This document shows positions 1 to 7,634 of a stretch of DNA of 40,500 nucleotides, one piece after another (position 1 is the stretch's first letter; every line of letters starts with the position of its first letter). Source of the DNA: Spirochaetales bacterium (GTDB taxonomy: Bacteria > Spirochaetota > Spirochaetia > DSM-2461); assembly GCA_028532905.1 (NCBI GenBank), contig JAQQAM010000266.1, forward strand, positions 1 to 40,500. The letters run 5' to 3'. A program made the translations under genes and the position numbers. A model generated the notes under the pieces. The model was not told the DNA's origin. It saw nothing but the letters and a program-made list of their open reading frames with translations, and searched no databases.

Positions 1-231
1 TGTGCTGAAATTCACAATTTCCTTGACCGAACCATCCAGTTCATTTATGAAATCTTTCACTTTTTTGTCGACTCCTCCGGCATAGACGGAACTTCCTAAA
101 AATAGAAGATCCACATCCTTTGGCAGTCCCTCATCTATCGAAAGAGCATCGACTCCCAGGGCTTTGGCGATGACTTCAGCCACTTTGCGTGTGTTACCGG
201 ATTTTGAATAGTATCTGACGGCAATTTTCAT
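1..231 (-). CDS. Flavodoxin-family protein (3' end outside the window)
   Basis: Only the first 77 codons are present; the gene runs off the left edge. The N-terminus reads MKIAVRYYSKSGNTRKVAEV, a beta strand followed by the phosphate-binding loop S/T-x-S/T-G-N-T that holds the FMN phosphate in flavodoxins. A second strand ending LLFLGSSVYAGG matches the next FMN-contacting loop. The likely role is a cytoplasmic one-electron carrier or a flavodoxin-like NAD(P)H-dependent reductase; the missing C-terminus prevents a finer call. The start is the ATG at 231, preceded by GAAAGGAG. It overlaps the 3' end of the upstream gene (194-640) by 38 bases, so the two are probably co-transcribed and translationally coupled. 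Confidence 0.85.
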   Translation of the reverse strand, partial: MKIAVRYYSKSGNTRKVAEVIAKALGVDALSIDEGLPKDVDLLFLGSSVYAGGVDKKVKDFINELDGSVKEIVNFST

Positions 232-640
232 TTTCTGCTCCTTTCTTAAAATACTTTTTTCCGGCATCAGGGCCTGCACTCTGATTAAAGGCTTCCACCG
301 GTTCAAACAGCCATACCCCATTGCAGGGCATGCCTTTCTTTTCAAGCTCTGCTTGTACATTTTCAAAAAAAGGCCCTGATGTCATACGTTCTTTGACATT
401 CGCTTTGACCTGATACGACTCAGTTCCCTTCACAGCCAGTACGCTGACATTCGAGTTCTGTGACAGATTCTTAGAGCTGGTCTTCATCAGAATTTCAGCA
501 GCGGCAATCAGCCCCTCTTCCGGAGCCATTGCAGAGCCTATTACGACGGTGTGGGGAACACCGTCTGAAGATACAGATGTAAGAACCTTGGTAGCTTCCG
601 GGTCATTTAACAGACCCATTACTTCTTTTGTCATTTTCAT
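194..640 (-). CDS. Pyridoxamine 5'-phosphate oxidase-fold (FMN-binding split barrel) protein
   Basis: A 148-aa protein of the small PPOX/general-stress FMN-binding split-barrel type. The N-terminus (MKMTKEVMGLLNDPEATKVL, then SSDGVPHTVVIGS) is the usual helix followed by the first barrel strands. LIAAAEILMKTSSKNLSQNS corresponds to the segment that packs around the flavin phosphate, and a VKANVKER strand follows. Family members bind FMN, F420 or heme and reduce small molecules; substrate is not predictable. An upstream in-frame start at 691 would add 17 residues, but the ATG at 640 follows AAAGGAATC at a normal distance and fits the family N-terminus. It overlaps the downstream flavodoxin and is divergent from a redox-type HxlR regulator, which suggests a flavin-based redox or stress module. 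Confidence 0.8.
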   Translation of the reverse strand: MKMTKEVMGLLNDPEATKVLTSVSSDGVPHTVVIGSAMAPEEGLIAAAEILMKTSSKNLSQNSNVSVLAVKGTESYQVKANVKERMTSGPFFENVQAELEKKGMPCNGVWLFEPVEAFNQSAGPDAGKKYFKKGAENENCRQILFKIR

Positions 641-694
641 AGATTTGATTCCTTTACAGTGATTATTGGTGTATGATAATAAAAAGAGCATATC

Positions 695-713
695 AAGTAT
701 TTTCGCAAAACTT
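695..713. promoter_or_regulatory. Imperfect inverted repeat between the divergent genes (possible HxlR operator)
   Basis: The spacer between the PPOX gene and the HxlR gene holds AAGTATTTTCGCAAAACTT. Its arms AAGT(A)TTTT and AAAACTT pair, with one extra A in the left arm. The position between two divergent starts suits an operator of the adjacent HxlR regulator. There is no further support. Confidence 0.25.
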
Positions 714-760
714 AGTCTCTTTAATTTACTTGGTATGATTTTAATACTATAGGAAGATTT

Positions 761-1141
761 ATGTCAATTGAAAAGTATGCAGCCGAGTGCTGCGTCTGTG
801 AAATAGATGCCAAAATTAAGGAATCACTCTGCCCTGTCTGTCTGACTCAAAGAGTTATGAAAGGAAAATGGAAGATCGTTATTATCTGGTTATTGAGAGA
901 GAAGGCGTTACGATTCTCAGAACTGAAATCTTCCATATTTAATATTACTCAGGCCTATCTCAGCAGTCAGCTTAAGGAGCTGGAATCCGATAATCTTGTG
1001 ATAAGGAAATCATATGACGAAGTCCCCCCGCGGGTAGAATACTCCCTGACAGAAGAAGGGAATAAATTTGTATCCGTTATCGAAACTGTCAATAACTGGG
1101 GAATGGATTATATGAAAATACAAAAGGGAAAAATGGAATAG
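761..1141 (+). CDS. HxlR-family transcriptional regulator with a five-cysteine N-terminus
   Basis: A 126-aa winged-helix protein. The HxlR core is clear: KGKWKIVIIWLL at about 34-45, LRFSELKSSI, an ITQAYLSSQLKELE recognition helix at about 62-75, and the wing PPRVEYSLTEEG at about 93-104. Family members are dimeric repressors or activators, several of which sense electrophiles or oxidants through a single N-terminal cysteine. Here the N-terminus has five cysteines (10, 11, 13, 24, 27) in the pattern CCVC-x10-CPVC, which looks able to bind a metal or form several disulfides. The start follows AGGAAGATTT. It lies divergent from the PPOX/flavodoxin pair, its likely target. Confidence 0.88.
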   Translation: MSIEKYAAECCVCEIDAKIKESLCPVCLTQRVMKGKWKIVIIWLLREKALRFSELKSSIFNITQAYLSSQLKELESDNLVIRKSYDEVPPRVEYSLTEEGNKFVSVIETVNNWGMDYMKIQKGKME

Positions 1142-1178
1142 GGCTTACCCTGTTCTCCAAGGGACAGCCCCTTTTCTT

Positions 1179-2270
1179 TCAGCGGTTTAAAATACAACTG
1201 TTGGGAGTTGTAGTCCAGCACTGATTACATGAGATACACTTTGGTTTATACTCACTGTTCTGTTCCCACTTGTTCACAAGATCCGTTTCACACAGTAAAG
1301 GACGCCCCAGAGAAAAATACTCAATATCCGTATTGTTCAGTATCTCTTCCATCACATCTACAGACCGGTTCCCTCCCATAAGTATTACCGGGGCATCAAC
1401 GCTTTTTGCTATTTTTGCTGTAGCCTCCCTGAAATAGGACTCCTTCTCTCTGGAATGGATTCCTTTTCTGGCAGGAGCCATACCTTTCCCGGAAGACTCA
1501 TTCACCGCGCTGACTTCAAAGAGATCCACTCCCCTCCTGTCGAGTTCCCGGAACACCTGTAAGGCATCATTAAACTCAAGACCTTCTCCCGTATCCATAA
1601 AATCACTCCAGTTAATCTTGTAAATGATGGGAAAATCGGCGCCAACTCTGCTCCGCACTTCTTCATAAACCTCATAAAGAATCCGGCCGCGATCATGAAT
1701 GTCTCCGTTGTATTCATCCTCTCTTTTATTATAAAAAGGAGTCAGAAAGGAGCTGAGAAAATACCCGTGAGCCCCGTGGATCTGCACACCGTCAAATCCG
1801 GCTTCCCGGGCCCGATATGCAGCATCTCCGAACAGCCGGACGATTCTTTTTATATCATCCCTTGTTGCTTCTTTGGGCATCAGACCGGTCACCCGATTTT
1901 CAATGGATGAAGGGGCCAGGATATTCATGGAACCGGCATCGGGATGGTGGGACTGAGAACCGCCGAAAACGATTTGCAGAGCGATTTTTGCCCCCTCTCT
2001 ATGAACAGCATCTGTCAGCGTCCGGTATTCCTCTATAAAAGAGTCATCATAAATGCCCAGCATACCCGGATTGGGCTGCTCTTCATCACTGATATAGGCA
2101 TACCCCGTAAGAATAAGGCCGGCACCGCCTGTTGCCAGCATTTTGTAGTGATCCAAAAGCTCCTGGGTCAGATGTCCTTTCTCATCAGCACCGGCCATCC
2201 AGACGGACGCCCGGACAAAGCGGTTCTTCAATGTTCCGCCGGCAAAGTCTGTTTCTTCAAATAATCTCAT
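1179..2270 (-). CDS. NADH:flavin oxidoreductase / old yellow enzyme family
   Basis: A 363-aa TIM-barrel FMN enzyme. Family marks are NRFVRASVWMA near the N-terminus (17-26), GGAGLILTGYAYI (48-60), the substrate-anion site HGAHGYFLSSFLTPFYN with His165 and His168, and the phosphate-binding end of the barrel (LMGGNRS, then FSLGRPLLCE). Such enzymes reduce activated C=C bonds or dienoyl thioesters with NAD(P)H. The C-terminus carries CISCNQCWTTTPNSC (Cys345, 348, 351, 359), reminiscent of the cluster motif of 2,4-dienoyl-CoA reductase-like members, but no second reductase domain follows. The ATG at 2270 has GAGGATAA before it; a longer reading frame to 2336 lacks a comparable signal. It is divergent from a LysR regulator at 2387. 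Confidence 0.88.
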   Translation of the reverse strand: MRLFEETDFAGGTLKNRFVRASVWMAGADEKGHLTQELLDHYKMLATGGAGLILTGYAYISDEEQPNPGMLGIYDDSFIEEYRTLTDAVHREGAKIALQIVFGGSQSHHPDAGSMNILAPSSIENRVTGLMPKEATRDDIKRIVRLFGDAAYRAREAGFDGVQIHGAHGYFLSSFLTPFYNKREDEYNGDIHDRGRILYEVYEEVRSRVGADFPIIYKINWSDFMDTGEGLEFNDALQVFRELDRRGVDLFEVSAVNESSGKGMAPARKGIHSREKESYFREATAKIAKSVDAPVILMGGNRSVDVMEEILNNTDIEYFSLGRPLLCETDLVNKWEQNSEYKPKCISCNQCWTTTPNSCILNR

Positions 2271-2324
2271 ATTTATCCTCAAATGTATTGTATTTTTCTC
2301 TGTCCCGATTAAAATAACAACAAA

Positions 2325-2354
2325 TTGATAAATCATTCAAATAATACATATTAT
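2325..2354 (+). promoter_or_regulatory. Sigma70-type promoter for the LysR gene
   Basis: TTGATA (2325-2330), an 18-base spacer and TATTAT (2349-2354) place the transcription start about 25 bases before the LysR ATG. Two tandem copies of TATAAATAT(C/T) at 2352-2371 overlap the -10 region. An opposing weaker pair, TTGAAT (2335-2340) and TTATTT (2312-2317), could serve the divergent oxidoreductase. The two promoters would overlap, as is common for LysR-regulated divergent pairs. Confidence 0.45.
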
Positions 2355-2386
2355 AAATATCTATAAATATTCTAATAGGAGATCCT

Positions 2387-3283
2387 ATGATAAACCTGGA
2401 GTGGTTCAGAACATTTAAAACCGTTTTCGAGAAGGGGAATATGACCTCTGCTGCAGAAAGCCTTTACATATCCCAACCGGGAGTCAGTCTGCATCTGAGC
2501 TCTCTGGAAAATCATATAGGCTTTAAGCTTTTTGACCGTCTGCCCCGGAAACTGGTGCCCACAGAAAGGGCAAAACTGCTGTACAACAGCATTATTGATC
2601 CTCTGCTGAAGTTGGAGGAAGCAGAGCAGACTTTTCAAAAGAATAATGATGAGGACAGGCCGACTCTGACCATAGGGATGTGCTTTGAGACTTTTCAGCT
2701 GATCCTTGAAAAGCATATCCCCCATATCCCGGCAAATCTGATTCTGGAATTCGATGAGTACAGAAAACTTCTGGAGAAACTGGAACAAGGCCTGATAGAT
2801 CTTGTGGTAACACCAAGGAAAATTGAGAAAAGGGATGTTACATACACAGCCTTCTCACAGGAAAACATACTCATTGTGGCCGGAAAGGATACAGATACCG
2901 GTGGATTTTATAAAGCTCAGGAAACAGGAAATCCGTCACAGGTTCTCGACTGGCTGATGCAGCAGAAGTGGTATGGCATAACAGGCGACAACGAACACCT
3001 GAAACGGTTCTGGAAAAGGAATTTTGATGAACATCCCGCTTTCCGTCCCAACTATATTGTTCCTAACATTCATTCCATCATACGCTGCCTGTCCCACTCT
3101 TCCGGACTGGCTGTTATTCCTGATTTTTTATGTCTGGAACAGATAAAAGAAGGTGTACTTCAACCTCTATGGAAGGGCCATACTCCCTTGAACAACACTC
3201 TGTATTTTGCACGGAACAAACAGGAACTTCATCCTGACTTGATCAATCTTATTGAAAACATTATAAGGGATGAGATGCCCTAG
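2387..3283 (+). CDS. LysR-family transcriptional regulator
   Basis: A 298-aa LysR protein of normal length. The N-terminal winged helix-turn-helix occupies about residues 1-60: LEWFRTFKTVFEKGNMTSAA, then SLYISQPGVSLHLSSLE and FKLFDRLPRKLVPTERAK. A two-lobed inducer-binding domain begins near residue 88 (RPTLTIGMCFE). SGLAVIPDFLCLE is the typical late strand-helix of that domain. The start follows AGGAGATCCT. It is divergent from the old yellow enzyme gene with 116 bases between the starts, and the classic arrangement implies that it controls that gene and itself. The effector cannot be read from the sequence. Confidence 0.9.
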   Translation: MINLEWFRTFKTVFEKGNMTSAAESLYISQPGVSLHLSSLENHIGFKLFDRLPRKLVPTERAKLLYNSIIDPLLKLEEAEQTFQKNNDEDRPTLTIGMCFETFQLILEKHIPHIPANLILEFDEYRKLLEKLEQGLIDLVVTPRKIEKRDVTYTAFSQENILIVAGKDTDTGGFYKAQETGNPSQVLDWLMQQKWYGITGDNEHLKRFWKRNFDEHPAFRPNYIVPNIHSIIRCLSHSSGLAVIPDFLCLEQIKEGVLQPLWKGHTPLNNTLYFARNKQELHPDLINLIENIIRDEMP

Positions 3284-3470
3284 GAGATCTGGTAGATTGC
3301 TCACATTGATGAATCTGTTGCTCTCTAAAAATAATATTCAATCTATGGGATGGGATGTGGATGACAAAGCTTGTTGGATGATTCAGAATCAGAGCGGATA
3401 TGGCCTGGTCGAAACAGAAAAATCAAGAAACGCTCTGATCCTTCAGACTTCCTAAAAGCAATATAATACA

Positions 3471-3520
3471 TTCCTGTATTGTCTTCCTATATTTTTTATC
3501 CAGAAAAGACAACACAGGAA
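3471..3520. terminator. Inverted repeat between convergent genes (possible bidirectional terminator)
   Basis: Fifteen-base arms TTCCTGTATTGTCTT (3471-3485) and AAGACAACACAGGAA (3506-3520) pair with one mismatch around a 20-base AT-rich loop. The hairpin lies between the convergent LysR and potD genes. Neither side has a proper T-tract, so termination may be inefficient or need a factor. The rest of 3284-3533 holds no gene I can support. Confidence 0.4.
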
Positions 3521-3533
3521 ACACCTTCAGTCC

Positions 3534-4580
3534 TTACCGGGCAGACTTGATCTCATCCCAGATGCGGCTATACAGCTCATTATCATCTCCCAGATCAAGA
3601 AGAATCTCGGAATTCTCCAGAACCTCATCGGTAATGAAAACCGCTGGATCATTCAGAATATCTTCACTCAGGAGTTTGTAGGCCTCTGTATTGGGAGCCA
3701 GATAGTAAACATACTCGATGTTGGCAGCGGCGACTTCCGCCTGGAGCATATAATCTATAAACGCATAGGCCTCGTCTGTATTTTTCGCCCCTTTGAGAAT
3801 GACCATGTTATCGATGGAGATGGCTGTGCCTTCCTCAGGGACGATAAACTGAAGATCCTCTCTCTCCTCCTGAACCTGCAGGATATCGCCGGAGTATCCC
3901 TGGCTGATCACAAACTCACTGCTCACCAGTCCGTTCTTGTACTGATCGTTCTCAAACTTAGCCAGGTTCTTTTTCCAGGCGATGAGAAGGTCTCTGGCTT
4001 CCGCCAGTTCGGCTTCCGACCGGGAATTGTAGGAATAGCCCAGGTACTTCAAAGCCGCTCCGATGGTTTCCCTCACATCGTTGAGCATAGTCATCTTAAG
4101 GGCATAATCGGAGGTTCCGAAAATATCCCAGGAAAGGCTGTCCAGTTCTCCCAGCTCGGAGGCCAGATAGCCGATACCGGTTGTGCTCACCATATAGGGA
4201 ACCGAATATTCCATATCATTGTCCACAGAGAGGGCTGTGAATTTCCGGTCAATATTGTTCAGATTGGACAGTCTGGAATGGTCTATCTGCTGCAGCATGC
4301 CGCTCTGGTTCATGATTTCCACCATATAACTTGTGGGGAAGACAATATCATACCCGTCACCACCGGAGCGGAGTTTGGCATACATGGATTCGTTTGAGTC
4401 AAAATAATCTGTAATAACCTGGATACCTGTTTCTTCAGTAAAAGTCTTTACCAGTTCTTCATCGATATAATCGGACCAGTTATACAGATAGAGTTTCCGG
4501 CTCTCCTCTTTGGAGCAGCCTCCCAGAAGGAATACAGAGAGAATAAGGGCGGCCATAAAGCTGCAGGTTCTAATTTTCAT
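3534..4580 (-). CDS. potD: Spermidine/putrescine ABC transporter substrate-binding lipoprotein PotD
   Basis: 348 aa, the same length as typical PotD. A lipoprotein signal ends LLGGC at Cys22, so the mature protein should be anchored in the periplasm. KLYLYNWSDYIDEELVKTF is the signature N-terminal strand of PotD/PotF, followed by FEEETGI-like TEETGIQVITDYFDSNESMYAKL and GYDIVFPTSYMVEIM. AISIDNMVILKGAKNTDEAYAFIDYML near 250-280 is also characteristic. It binds polyamine and delivers it to PotBC. It is the last gene of the minus-strand operon, and its start overlaps the end of potC by 11 bases. Whether it prefers spermidine or putrescine is not determinable by eye. Confidence 0.93.
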   Translation of the reverse strand: MKIRTCSFMAALILSVFLLGGCSKEESRKLYLYNWSDYIDEELVKTFTEETGIQVITDYFDSNESMYAKLRSGGDGYDIVFPTSYMVEIMNQSGMLQQIDHSRLSNLNNIDRKFTALSVDNDMEYSVPYMVSTTGIGYLASELGELDSLSWDIFGTSDYALKMTMLNDVRETIGAALKYLGYSYNSRSEAELAEARDLLIAWKKNLAKFENDQYKNGLVSSEFVISQGYSGDILQVQEEREDLQFIVPEEGTAISIDNMVILKGAKNTDEAYAFIDYMLQAEVAAANIEYVYYLAPNTEAYKLLSEDILNDPAVFITDEVLENSEILLDLGDDNELYSRIWDEIKSAR

Positions 4581-5352
4581 TGTTTAATCTCCTTGAGATC
4601 CGCTGATAAAACAGCAGGACTATAAAAGTAAATGCGATAAAAAGGGTCGATAGAGCATTGATCACCGGGGGTGAACCGTGACGGATCATGCTGTATATCT
4701 GAATGGGCAGGGTCGAGGCTCCCGGCCCCGCCGTGAAAAAGCTGATAATAAAGTCATCCAGCGACAGAGTCATGGCCAGCATGGCTCCCGACAGGATTCC
4801 CGGCGCCAGCAGGGGCAGGTATATTTTCCACAGGATCTGCCCTTTACCGGCTCCCAGATCCTGTGCCGCTTCAATCAGAGAAAAGTCGAAATTCTGAAAC
4901 CGGGCCTGCACTGTGGAGGCCACATAACTGACACAGAAAGTGATATGCCCGATAATGATTGTCAGAAGAGACAGCCTGATTCTAAATGAGATAAAAAAGA
5001 GCAGCAGGCTTATGCCGATCAGAATATCCGGCATGATCAGAGGCAGGGCGATAAATACGGAATGAACCTTCTGCAGCCGGCTTTTAAACCGGGCAATGCT
5101 GATTCCGGCCAGGCTCCCCAGAACCGTGGAACACAGAACTGATATGCCTGTGACTAAAACAGTATTTTTCACCGAGCGAAGGAGGTTCTGATCGCTGAAT
5201 AGCCTCTCATACCACTTAAGGGAAAACCCTCCCCACACCGAGGAGACCCGGGAGGCGTTAAAGGAGTTGACCACCAGTACAACCAGGGGAAGATAGAAGA
5301 AAATCACAATTCCGGCCAGTATGAGTACAGGAAGAACAGATTTCTTTTTCAT
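4570..5352 (-). CDS. potC: Spermidine/putrescine ABC transporter permease PotC
   Basis: A 260-aa inner-membrane permease with about six hydrophobic segments, the first at 8-28 (VLPVLILAGIVIFFYLPLVV). The EAA loop that contacts the ATPase reads EAAQDLGAGKGQILWKIYLP around 160-180. VWGGFSLKWYERLF early in the protein and SLDDFIISFFTAGPG late are typical of PotC/PotI. It pairs with PotB to form the channel. It overlaps potB by 4 bases upstream and potD by 11 bases downstream, consistent with tight translational coupling. Confidence 0.93.
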   Translation of the reverse strand: MKKKSVLPVLILAGIVIFFYLPLVVLVVNSFNASRVSSVWGGFSLKWYERLFSDQNLLRSVKNTVLVTGISVLCSTVLGSLAGISIARFKSRLQKVHSVFIALPLIMPDILIGISLLLFFISFRIRLSLLTIIIGHITFCVSYVASTVQARFQNFDFSLIEAAQDLGAGKGQILWKIYLPLLAPGILSGAMLAMTLSLDDFIISFFTAGPGASTLPIQIYSMIRHGSPPVINALSTLFIAFTFIVLLFYQRISRRLNNEN

Positions 5353-6206
5353 GTCTGCACCAGCTCCTTCCGGCCTTTGGCAAGGCTGTCCCTGTTAACC
5401 AGAGACACCAGGGAGGGGAGGAGGATCATCAGAATCAGAAAGCCCGAAAGAGCCCCGGCTCTGGGAATATTTCTGTCGACAAACACATACCGGGCAATCT
5501 TGTTTCCCAGCATTTCCGAACTTGGCCCCCCCACAATTTCCGGTATGATATAACTGCCCATGGCGGGGATAAAAACAACCAGGACAGCATTGATGATGCC
5601 CTGTCTGATTCCGGGAAGATAGACCCTTGTCACAAGCTGCAGAGTGCTGCTGCCCAGATCCCGCCCCGCATCCAGAAGGGTGAAGTCGAAATTCCCTGCG
5701 GCACTGTACAGGGGCAGAAGAGCAAAGGGCAGATAGGTATAGACCAGAACAAGAAGAACCGCCCCTTCCGTATAAAGGAGTGTGGCACCCTGGTCGAGAA
5801 ATCCTGCCCAGACAAGACAGTGCTTGATAAACCCGTCCGGATGGAGCAGCACTTTCCAGGCATAGATCCGAATCAGGAAATTCGTCCAGAAGGGAACAAC
5901 CAGAATGAGAAGCAGGATATTCTGCATTCTGCGGCTCATCCTGGACATGCCATAAGCTGCCGGCACGGCCAGCAGCAGACAGATGACTGTTGTGTACAAA
6001 CTGAGTCTGACTGTCCTGAGAATAACAGGCATCAGATGCATTCCCGCAAGGGACTGATAGGCTTTTACAGTCCAGACCGGCAGCAGGACACCATAGGAGT
6101 CACTGCCCCTGAAGCTGATCAGAATAATGAGAGCTGAAGGTATGATAAAAAAAACAGCAAGCCACAGAAACGAGGGCATTGTAAGGGCGAACTCGTTTCG
6201 TCTCAT
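5349..6206 (-). CDS. potB: Spermidine/putrescine ABC transporter permease PotB
   Basis: A 285-aa inner-membrane permease with about six hydrophobic segments. FLWLAVFFIIPSALIILISF near the N-terminus is the first. The EAA loop reads LLDAGRDLGSSTLQLVTRVY, followed by LPGIRQGI. MGSYIIPEIVGGPSSEMLGN in the C-terminal third is a PotB/PotH hallmark. It forms the heterodimeric channel with PotC. It overlaps potA by 4 bases and potC by 4 bases, in the standard potABCD order. Confidence 0.93.
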   Translation of the reverse strand: MRRNEFALTMPSFLWLAVFFIIPSALIILISFRGSDSYGVLLPVWTVKAYQSLAGMHLMPVILRTVRLSLYTTVICLLLAVPAAYGMSRMSRRMQNILLLILVVPFWTNFLIRIYAWKVLLHPDGFIKHCLVWAGFLDQGATLLYTEGAVLLVLVYTYLPFALLPLYSAAGNFDFTLLDAGRDLGSSTLQLVTRVYLPGIRQGIINAVLVVFIPAMGSYIIPEIVGGPSSEMLGNKIARYVFVDRNIPRAGALSGFLILMILLPSLVSLVNRDSLAKGRKELVQT

Positions 6207-7414
6207 GCCTCATCTCCGTCTTGATCCACAAGCATACCGGGCTGGGTATCCTGCTCCATCCGGGCAAATTTATCATCCGGATTTGTCAGCAGGGCTTCAT
6301 CCTGTTCCCTGTATTTCAACAGCATGAATCCGTCATCCTGATGCCAGCTGAGCCAGACTTCATCTTCCCACTCCGGGGGATTCCGGTCCAGAAGGAAATG
6401 CCTGTGGGCATCCAGAACCACAATAAGCCATTCGCCGCAGCGGACCCAGTACTTGGAAAAAGCTCCCAGATAGGACTTTTCTTCCACAACCCCTCTAAAA
6501 ACATTCAGACCCTCATTTTCAGAAGGCCGTGTCCTGGAGATTCTTATTTTCTCCGGTCTCAGGGAGAGATTGATGTGTTCCCCTGCCTGATGTTTCTGAT
6601 CGTTGTAGCAGCGTGCGGGGGGTAGTCCGTCAATATCCAGAAGAGAGTACTGCCCGTCTTCGCTGAGGGAGTGAACTCTGCAGTCGAAAAAATTCGTATC
6701 CCCGATAAAGGCTGCAGAAAAACTGCTTTTCGGGCTTTCATACACCTGGGAAGGAGTTCCCACCTGCTCAATCCGGCCCATGTTCATTACAGCGATTCTG
6801 TCGGAAAGACTCATGGCCTCTCCCTGATCATGGGTCACAAAGAGAAAGGTGATCCCCACTTCATCGTGTATCTGATCCAGTTCCAGAAGCATCTTCTGAC
6901 GGAGCTTGAGGTCCAGAGCCGCCAGGGGTTCATCCAGCAGCAGAAGCTGGGGCTTGTTGATGACAGCCCGTGCGATGGCGACCCGCTGCTTCTGCCCGCC
7001 GGAAAGTTCGGCAGGCCTGCTCCCGGCATAGTCTTTCATCTGAATCAGATCCAGAGCCCGGTCCAGCTCTTTCCGGATCTCCCCGGCAGACATTCCCCTG
7101 CGGGACACTTTGAGTCCGAAGGTGATATTCTCACTCACTGTCATATGGGGAAAGAGGGCATAATTCTGAAAAACCGTGTTGACCGGCCTCTTATGGCTGG
7201 GAAGGGACAGAATATCCCGGCCGTTCAGCAGAACACGTCCGGCATCGGGTTCTTCAAAACCGCCGCAGATTCTAAGGAGAGTCGTTTTGCCGCAGCCCGA
7301 TGGTCCCAGGAGGCTGAAAACCTCACCCTGCTCAATGCTGAGATTCAGATCTTTTATAACTTCAACATCACCAAAGGATTTGCTTATCCCTTCAAAAACA
7401 AGAAAATCCTTCAA
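6203..7414 (-). CDS. potA: Spermidine/putrescine ABC transporter ATPase PotA
   Basis: 404 aa from the proposed start. It has Walker A GPSGCGKTT (about 37-45), Q-loop FQNYALFPHMTV, signature LSGGQKQ (about 137), Walker B LLLLDEP (about 157-163) and H-loop FVTHDQ. A C-terminal TOBE-type regulatory domain follows (INLSLRPEKIRIS, then FRGVVEEKSYLG). It is about 25 residues longer than typical PotA, with an acidic tail after LLKYREQDEALL. I prefer the TTG at 7414, giving MKDFLVFEG, 16 bases after the upstream stop. A TTG at 7465 is also in frame, but GAGGAG lies only one base before it. No ATG is available, so the start is uncertain. Confidence 0.9.
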   Translation of the reverse strand: MKDFLVFEGISKSFGDVEVIKDLNLSIEQGEVFSLLGPSGCGKTTLLRICGGFEEPDAGRVLLNGRDILSLPSHKRPVNTVFQNYALFPHMTVSENITFGLKVSRRGMSAGEIRKELDRALDLIQMKDYAGSRPAELSGGQKQRVAIARAVINKPQLLLLDEPLAALDLKLRQKMLLELDQIHDEVGITFLFVTHDQGEAMSLSDRIAVMNMGRIEQVGTPSQVYESPKSSFSAAFIGDTNFFDCRVHSLSEDGQYSLLDIDGLPPARCYNDQKHQAGEHINLSLRPEKIRISRTRPSENEGLNVFRGVVEEKSYLGAFSKYWVRCGEWLIVVLDAHRHFLLDRNPPEWEDEVWLSWHQDDGFMLLKYREQDEALLTNPDDKFARMEQDTQPGMLVDQDGDEA

Positions 7415-7430
7415 CCCAGAGCCCCCGGCA

Positions 7431-7634
7431 TCAGCGGATGAATCCTTGATCCTGGGCGATATCAAACTCCTCAGGATAATCTTCCAGTTCAGAAATATTT
7501 AAATCGTAAAATTCATAGTAGCCGTAATCAGGATCGTCCTCATATTTTCTCATTTCCTGTTCAGCACTGTCTTTGCTGTCAAAAACAGCAATCAGTTGTG
7601 CTCCGTTGGTCACAAACCATAATTTTGAACTCAT
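7431..7634 (-). CDS. Small acidic, tyrosine-rich protein of unknown function heading the pot operon
   Basis: 67 aa. I do not recognise the family. The layout looks like a compact beta-alpha-beta fold: KLWFVTNGAQLIAVFDSKDS, then AEQEMRKYEDD, then PDYGYYEFYDLNISELED. There are no cysteines, signal peptide or membrane segment. The chain is rich in Asp, Glu and Tyr, so a cationic ligand or partner is conceivable, but that is speculation. It is believable as a gene because AAGGAG sits 6 bases before the ATG, it lies 16 bases before the proposed potA start, and it is the first cistron after a structured leader whose last helix masks this very Shine-Dalgarno. Confidence 0.7.
   Translation of the reverse strand: MSSKLWFVTNGAQLIAVFDSKDSAEQEMRKYEDDPDYGYYEFYDLNISELEDYPEEFDIAQDQGFIR

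Noticed and set aside
3270-3455. A 61-codon open frame following the first LysR gene
   Set aside because: It overlaps the LysR stop, has no convincing ribosome site, and the composition looks like non-coding spacer.
6671-7441. A 256-codon frame on the plus strand opposite potA
   Set aside because: It is the antisense shadow of an unmistakable ATPase gene and shows no family motif.
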